Below are positions 18,074-21,297 of a stretch of DNA of 21,297 bases, piece by piece. This DNA comes from Tieghemiomyces parasiticus (lineage: Eukaryota; Kickxellomycota; Dimargaritomycetes; Dimargaritales; Dimargaritaceae), in the NCBI GenBank assembly GCA_027575765.1, contig JANBPT010000839.1, forward strand, positions 1-21,297. Direction: 5' to 3'. Each line of letters begins with the position of its first letter. Position 1 is the stretch's first letter. The notes under the pieces are model-generated. The model made no database searches, had not been told where the DNA came from, and saw nothing but the letters and a program-made list of their open reading frames with translations. Made by a program: the position numbers and the translations under genes.

Positions 18074-20421
18074 ATGTCCGACTCCGCTAGCGAAGCTAGT
18101 AGCCCCAGCTCCAAGCGGCGGCGTTTGGGTCCCGACGCCGGTCTACTGGCCGATGATCCCAGGCTGGTGGCCAGCCGTGCAACGTCTGAATCGACAAGCG
18201 AGGCCTCCAGTGCTGACATTAACGCCGCGTCTGAATCCTCAGCGGACTCTGAGGACGAAGGGAAGGACATGAGTGACGAGGACGAGGCGGACAGCGACTC
18301 GGAGGACACAGACGGCGAGACCAACCTTTCGCACGGTATCTTACCCGCCACCTCCGAAGGTGATTCCGCCGCGCCCATCACCGCGGATCAGCTTCTTTAC
18401 GCTGCGCTCGACTACGACAACGGTAAACCCACGTCCGATGAGGCCAGGTTACGTGTCCTGCAACTCCTGGACGTGGCCAGGGAGGCCTACGAGCGGGAGA
18501 TCGAGCAGATACTGAACCCTCTAGCCGCCGGTACTGAAGCCGTAGCTGCCGAAGCAGAACCGGCCATCTCGGCGGTACCTCTGCAGAAACTGTTGAACCA
18601 AGGTACCTGTCTCCTAGAGCTGGGCTTCCAAGCGCGTTACCCGGTCTACGCTGACACCGCCTTGGCCAATTTTGCCGCCATCACGAACGCCCGAGCGGAG
18701 GCCCTGATCCCAGTCGAAACCGCAGCTGACGGGACAAATGACGGGCCTGGAGATGCTACTGCTACCACCACCCCGGTAGCACCCACCAAACTCGACATGG
18801 ACACCCACTTTGCTAACGGTCGGGCCCTTGTGGTCAAAGCCATCTTCCAGGACCTGGAGGTGCGTAAGTACCTCCAGACCCAACGGCAGCACTACGGTCC
18901 TGGCCGCGGGTTAGATTCCGACCAAGATGAGTCCGACGAAGATGACCTGGATAGTGGCGTGCGCGGGTTTGGCGCACGAATCGCCAAACTACCCTTCGAC
19001 GATCCTGACTACGTCGCTGCCGAGCAACGGATGCGTGTGACACCCGCTTCGGAACTGCTGCAGCGCGCCAGTATCGCCTTTGATCAGGTAAGTGGATATG
19101 CCTCGTAGTAGCGAGATGGGTGGCGATGTGGCGCAGAGAAAGCCTGCTATTGTGGTATCCAATAGGATGATGCTAACCATGGTCTTTGAGTGTACTTTTA
19201 TTCTTTTTTTGGTTTGCCTTATCACCTTCCGATCCAGGCCACCGCCCTCTACCCCTCCGTGTACCCTTCTACCTCTACAGCTGCTACTGGAGTCGAGTCT
19301 ACTCCCATCAGCGACCTGCCACTCCTGATGGCCCACACGCTAGCCAAATATCTGTACATTAGCACCACCCAACGTAAGTCAACGGTGGAGACTGCTGGCT
19401 TGTTTGACGCCACTAACGTCATGTGATGTGATTTGGTGTCTCGGACTTTGATATATATATATATATATATATATACCTTAACTACCAGCGTCTAATCCAT
19501 CGATTTTTGCTTCGCCTCACCCACCCGCAGTAAACAACCATATCTACCACGAGATAATACGGTGCATCGACAAGGCCACAACCCTCGACCCGAACCTGCA
19601 GCTGGACACGGCGACCACGCTGCTTTACTACCGGTGCAAGTTCTTCACGCTCCGGGCTCAGACAGATCAGGGCGAGAACACAGACCACGTCAAGGTAAGC
19701 TGGCCAGTTAAGGTTCGATTAATGTGGCAGTTCCCTAGCTGAAAACCCGGCACAAATCACCCTGTCAGTCGTTGCTTTATGGGCTGTATGCGACCGTTCA
19801 TAGTTTACATAATGTATGCTTCTTTTTTAGGACTCATACGTCGTCCTAATCTACATGGCTAATCTCTTCGATATGTACGACCTACCAATCTACACTTCTC
19901 ACCCCCAGGATCAAATGGATGTGGTAATTAGCCACCTGCTGAAACTAATCGACCCGATGAATAATTGTGACGGCAAGGGCAAACAACCGGTGACCCTGGC
20001 CCACGTTCAGCTACAGACTGACGTTCTGAAATTGGTAAGCCCTGACTGTTGGTCTCCCCACCCCACCCTCCAGAGGGCCATACCGACAAAGGTTTATTAT
20101 GGCCATCACACGCGCCTTACCATAAGCCGCAGCCAACCGACTAACCGCTAGATGACCATACCATCGACCACATGTAATTATTTCACTCTCATCTACCCCT
20201 TCCCGGGCCCTCACACCGGACCGTACTTGACCGACTTACAGCTCGGCAATGCCTACCTAACTACGAGCATGCTAGACGAAAACGAGGACGCCGCTATCGA
20301 CCGTTACGACCGGGGCATGGAAATTTTGCGAAAGGCCCGGGACATGAGCCCTGGGGATCTGGAGGTGCGCGCTCAACTTCAAGATATGGAAGAGATCGTT
20401 TCCGAGACCGACGACTTTTGA
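18074..20421 (+). CDS. ETT1: Acidic helical-repeat nuclear protein, tentatively Ett1/Nro1
   Basis: Five exons: 18074-19087, 19238-19373, 19531-19694, 19831-20034 and 20242-20421. All donors are GTAAGY, all acceptors end in AG, and the phases join without a stop, giving 565 residues. Residues 1-100 are Ser-rich and acidic with a basic nuclear-localisation-like SSKRRRLGP. The rest is helical and TPR-like: TADQLLYAALDY, LLNQGTCLLELGFQ, THFANGRALVVKAI, LLMAHTLAKYLYIST, TLLYYRCKFFTLRAQ, and at the end LGNAYLTTSML followed by ILRKARDMSPGDLEVRAQL, a TPR-type ending. This layout and the LGxAYL...A..L.P end fit the fungal Nro1/Ett1 family: Ett1 supports translation termination in yeast, and Nro1 controls Ofd1-dependent Sre1 degradation in fission yeast. 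Those proteins are about 400 residues; the excess here is acidic or Thr/Ala-rich linkers. Another nuclear TPR protein is possible. The gene structure is surer than the name. Confidence 0.5.
19451..19475. repeat. (AT)n microsatellite in intron 2 of the ETT1-like gene
   Basis: An uninterrupted 25-base AT dinucleotide tract lies between the GTAAGT donor at 19374 and the acceptor at 19530. It is likely length-variable and has no coding effect. Confidence 0.95.
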
Positions 20422-20949
20422 GTGCCCGAGAGACGGGTGTCGTGAGCGGATGACACATCATGTATCTAATGATTGATCCGAGGGCCAAGTAATGTAGACG
20501 CAGCCACCCTTCCTGGTATCAAAGCGCGAAACGAACGGACTGTGGCTTACGGAAATATTTGATTTACCACAATAAACCTGATATGTTTTTATTATTGATA
20601 TTTGATTTCTTCCACCGTCAGATTGGGCAGCTGGCTGACTTGGCCTACCCGGTTTGCGCCCACAATGGAGCTGGCGGTGGTACTAACCGGTACCAGGAGA
20701 ATAGGCCTTAGCTACACTAGCCCTTTTCGAAAGAGGGCCATCAGAAAAGTTTTATAAGGGGTAAAACTAAGAAAGGAAGGTGGGTGATTTGGCGGTTGGA
20801 GACTCGTAGAGTCAAAACAGAGTGAAGATATGTGAGTAGAAAGAGAGAGAGAGAGGGCAGGGCGAGCCAATGGACAAGCCGAGGATATCGTGCCAATTTC
20901 CAACGCAGTAGGGGCTTAAGGCCGAATTGTCCGGGCAAATCGACAAGGT
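20422..20949. other. Convergent 3' region between ETT1-like gene and profilin
   Basis: The two genes are tail to tail here, sharing about 530 bp. It holds an AATAAA signal for the plus-strand gene and an (AG)n tract at about 20841-20854. For the minus-strand profilin only a weak TATAAA-like signal (reverse complement at about 20751) is seen. No coding sequence is recognised. Confidence 0.5.
20571..20576 (+). terminator. AATAAA poly(A) signal of the ETT1-like gene
   Basis: A perfect AATAAA lies about 150 nt after the stop codon at 20419-20421, in AT-rich sequence, and is the best candidate polyadenylation signal of the gene. Confidence 0.55.
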
Positions 20950-21084
20950 TTAGTAGCCTGAGTTCTTCAGGTTCTTGACCACATCGTCCAGCTTGAGGTT
21001 GGCCTCTCCGGGCTGCATGCGCGAGTCAAAGACGCCAATGACGATAGCCTGGTTGGACTTGATGACGAGCACCCCGTTATCACC
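20950..21084 (-). CDS. PFY1: Profilin, last coding exon (partial gene)
   Basis: Read on the minus strand, an acceptor (CACAG, just above 21084) opens a 44-codon exon ending in TAA at 20950-20952. It contains VLVIKSNQAIVIGVF and then MQPGEANLKLDDVV, ending in NSGY. This is the profilin C-terminal third: the 'K(T/S)xQAhhhGhY' strand, the 'QPGxAN' turn and the final helix ending in GY. Profilin binds G-actin, poly-proline and PI(4,5)P2 and feeds actin to formins; the C-terminal helix is part of the poly-Pro site. The exon is about one third of a 125-130-residue protein. The upstream 213 bases do not encode the preceding 'YxxKxG' segment in any frame I tried, so they are probably an intron and the 5' exons lie outside the window. 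The shift from the usual VVExLxDYL to LDDVVKNLK in the last helix is mildly divergent. Confidence 0.8.
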   Translation of the reverse strand, partial: GDNGVLVIKSNQAIVIGVFDSRMQPGEANLKLDDVVKNLKNSGY

Positions 21085-21297
21085 CTGTGCCACAGGGAAA
21101 AATTGAAAGGACCGGGATTAGAACGGAAGGAAGGGGGTGACAAAGCGCGTTAGCAAAGGAAGCCTTGGTCTTCGAATAGCCTACAAATAGTGGAAGAACG
21201 GCGCCGGTGCCCCCTACAGGGCCTAATGCCAGCCGGTCAAACGACTTGTGGGCCCTGACTTCCCTCCTGGGGAAGTTACACGGACGCACTGGGGTCT
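21085..21297 (-). other. Probable intron of the profilin gene
   Basis: The reverse strand shows a good acceptor (TTTTTCCCTGTGGCACAG) with a branch-point-like GCTAACG near 21150. No donor joins to a profilin-like exon within the window. The largest other intron here is 207 nt, so an intron reaching the window edge is plausible. Confidence 0.4.

Noticed and set aside
1..21297. tRNA, rRNA, CRISPR or prokaryotic operon signals
   Set aside because: No box A/box B pairs, rRNA-like conserved segments or regularly spaced repeats were found, and the genes are spliced.

Overview
The window looks like a stretch of nuclear chromosome from a fungus, probably an early-diverging filamentous lineage; the placement below 'Fungi' is only a guess. 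The evidence is a set of GC-rich, spliced protein genes with fungal-type short introns (GTAAGT or GTGAGT donors, pyrimidine-CAG acceptors, about 86 to 207 nt) and a fungal-specific chitin synthase activator of the Skt5/Chs4 type. I see no prokaryotic features, tRNA, rRNA or CRISPR.

Layout. Positions 1 to about 3.4 kb form a gene-poor, AT-richer repeat zone. It holds a badly decayed Tc1/mariner transposase (about 1089-1780, with a 15-bp perfect hairpin inside it) and, 75 bp further on, a giant imperfect palindrome of about 980 bp (1856-2835) whose two arms of 445-480 bp are diverged copies of one unknown sequence. Then come SLA2 (endocytic ANTH/THATCH actin adaptor, 3 exons, 4055-7495, +) and the gamma-tubulin complex gene GCP3/SPC98 (2 exons, 8228-11196, +). 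A converging single-exon SKT5/CHS4-like gene with Sel1 repeats and a C-terminal CaaX box follows (11850-14438, -). Next is a 3.6-kb gap, purine-rich on the + strand in its first half, with a GC-rich, frame-broken relic that resembles a DHA1-type MFS transporter (about 16480-16961). The window ends with a 5-exon gene for an acidic nuclear-looking, helical-repeat protein, tentatively ETT1/Nro1 (18074-20421, +), and the last coding exon of a profilin gene (20950-21084, -), whose 5' part lies outside the window.

How the genes fit together. SLA2 and profilin both act on cortical actin, SKT5 directs chitin synthesis at growth and septation sites, and GCP3 nucleates microtubules, so four of the five genes belong to cell polarity and morphogenesis. 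I read this as coincidental neighbourhood: the genes lie on both strands, have separate promoters and are not an operon. The most unusual thing is the long inverted duplication beside the mariner relic, which could fold, or be transcribed, into long double-stranded RNA.

Limits. Gene identities come from reading translated motifs by eye. Exon joins were checked for phase by arithmetic but not against transcripts. SLA2, GCP3 and SKT5 are secure, profilin is good, ETT1 is moderate and the MFS relic is weak.
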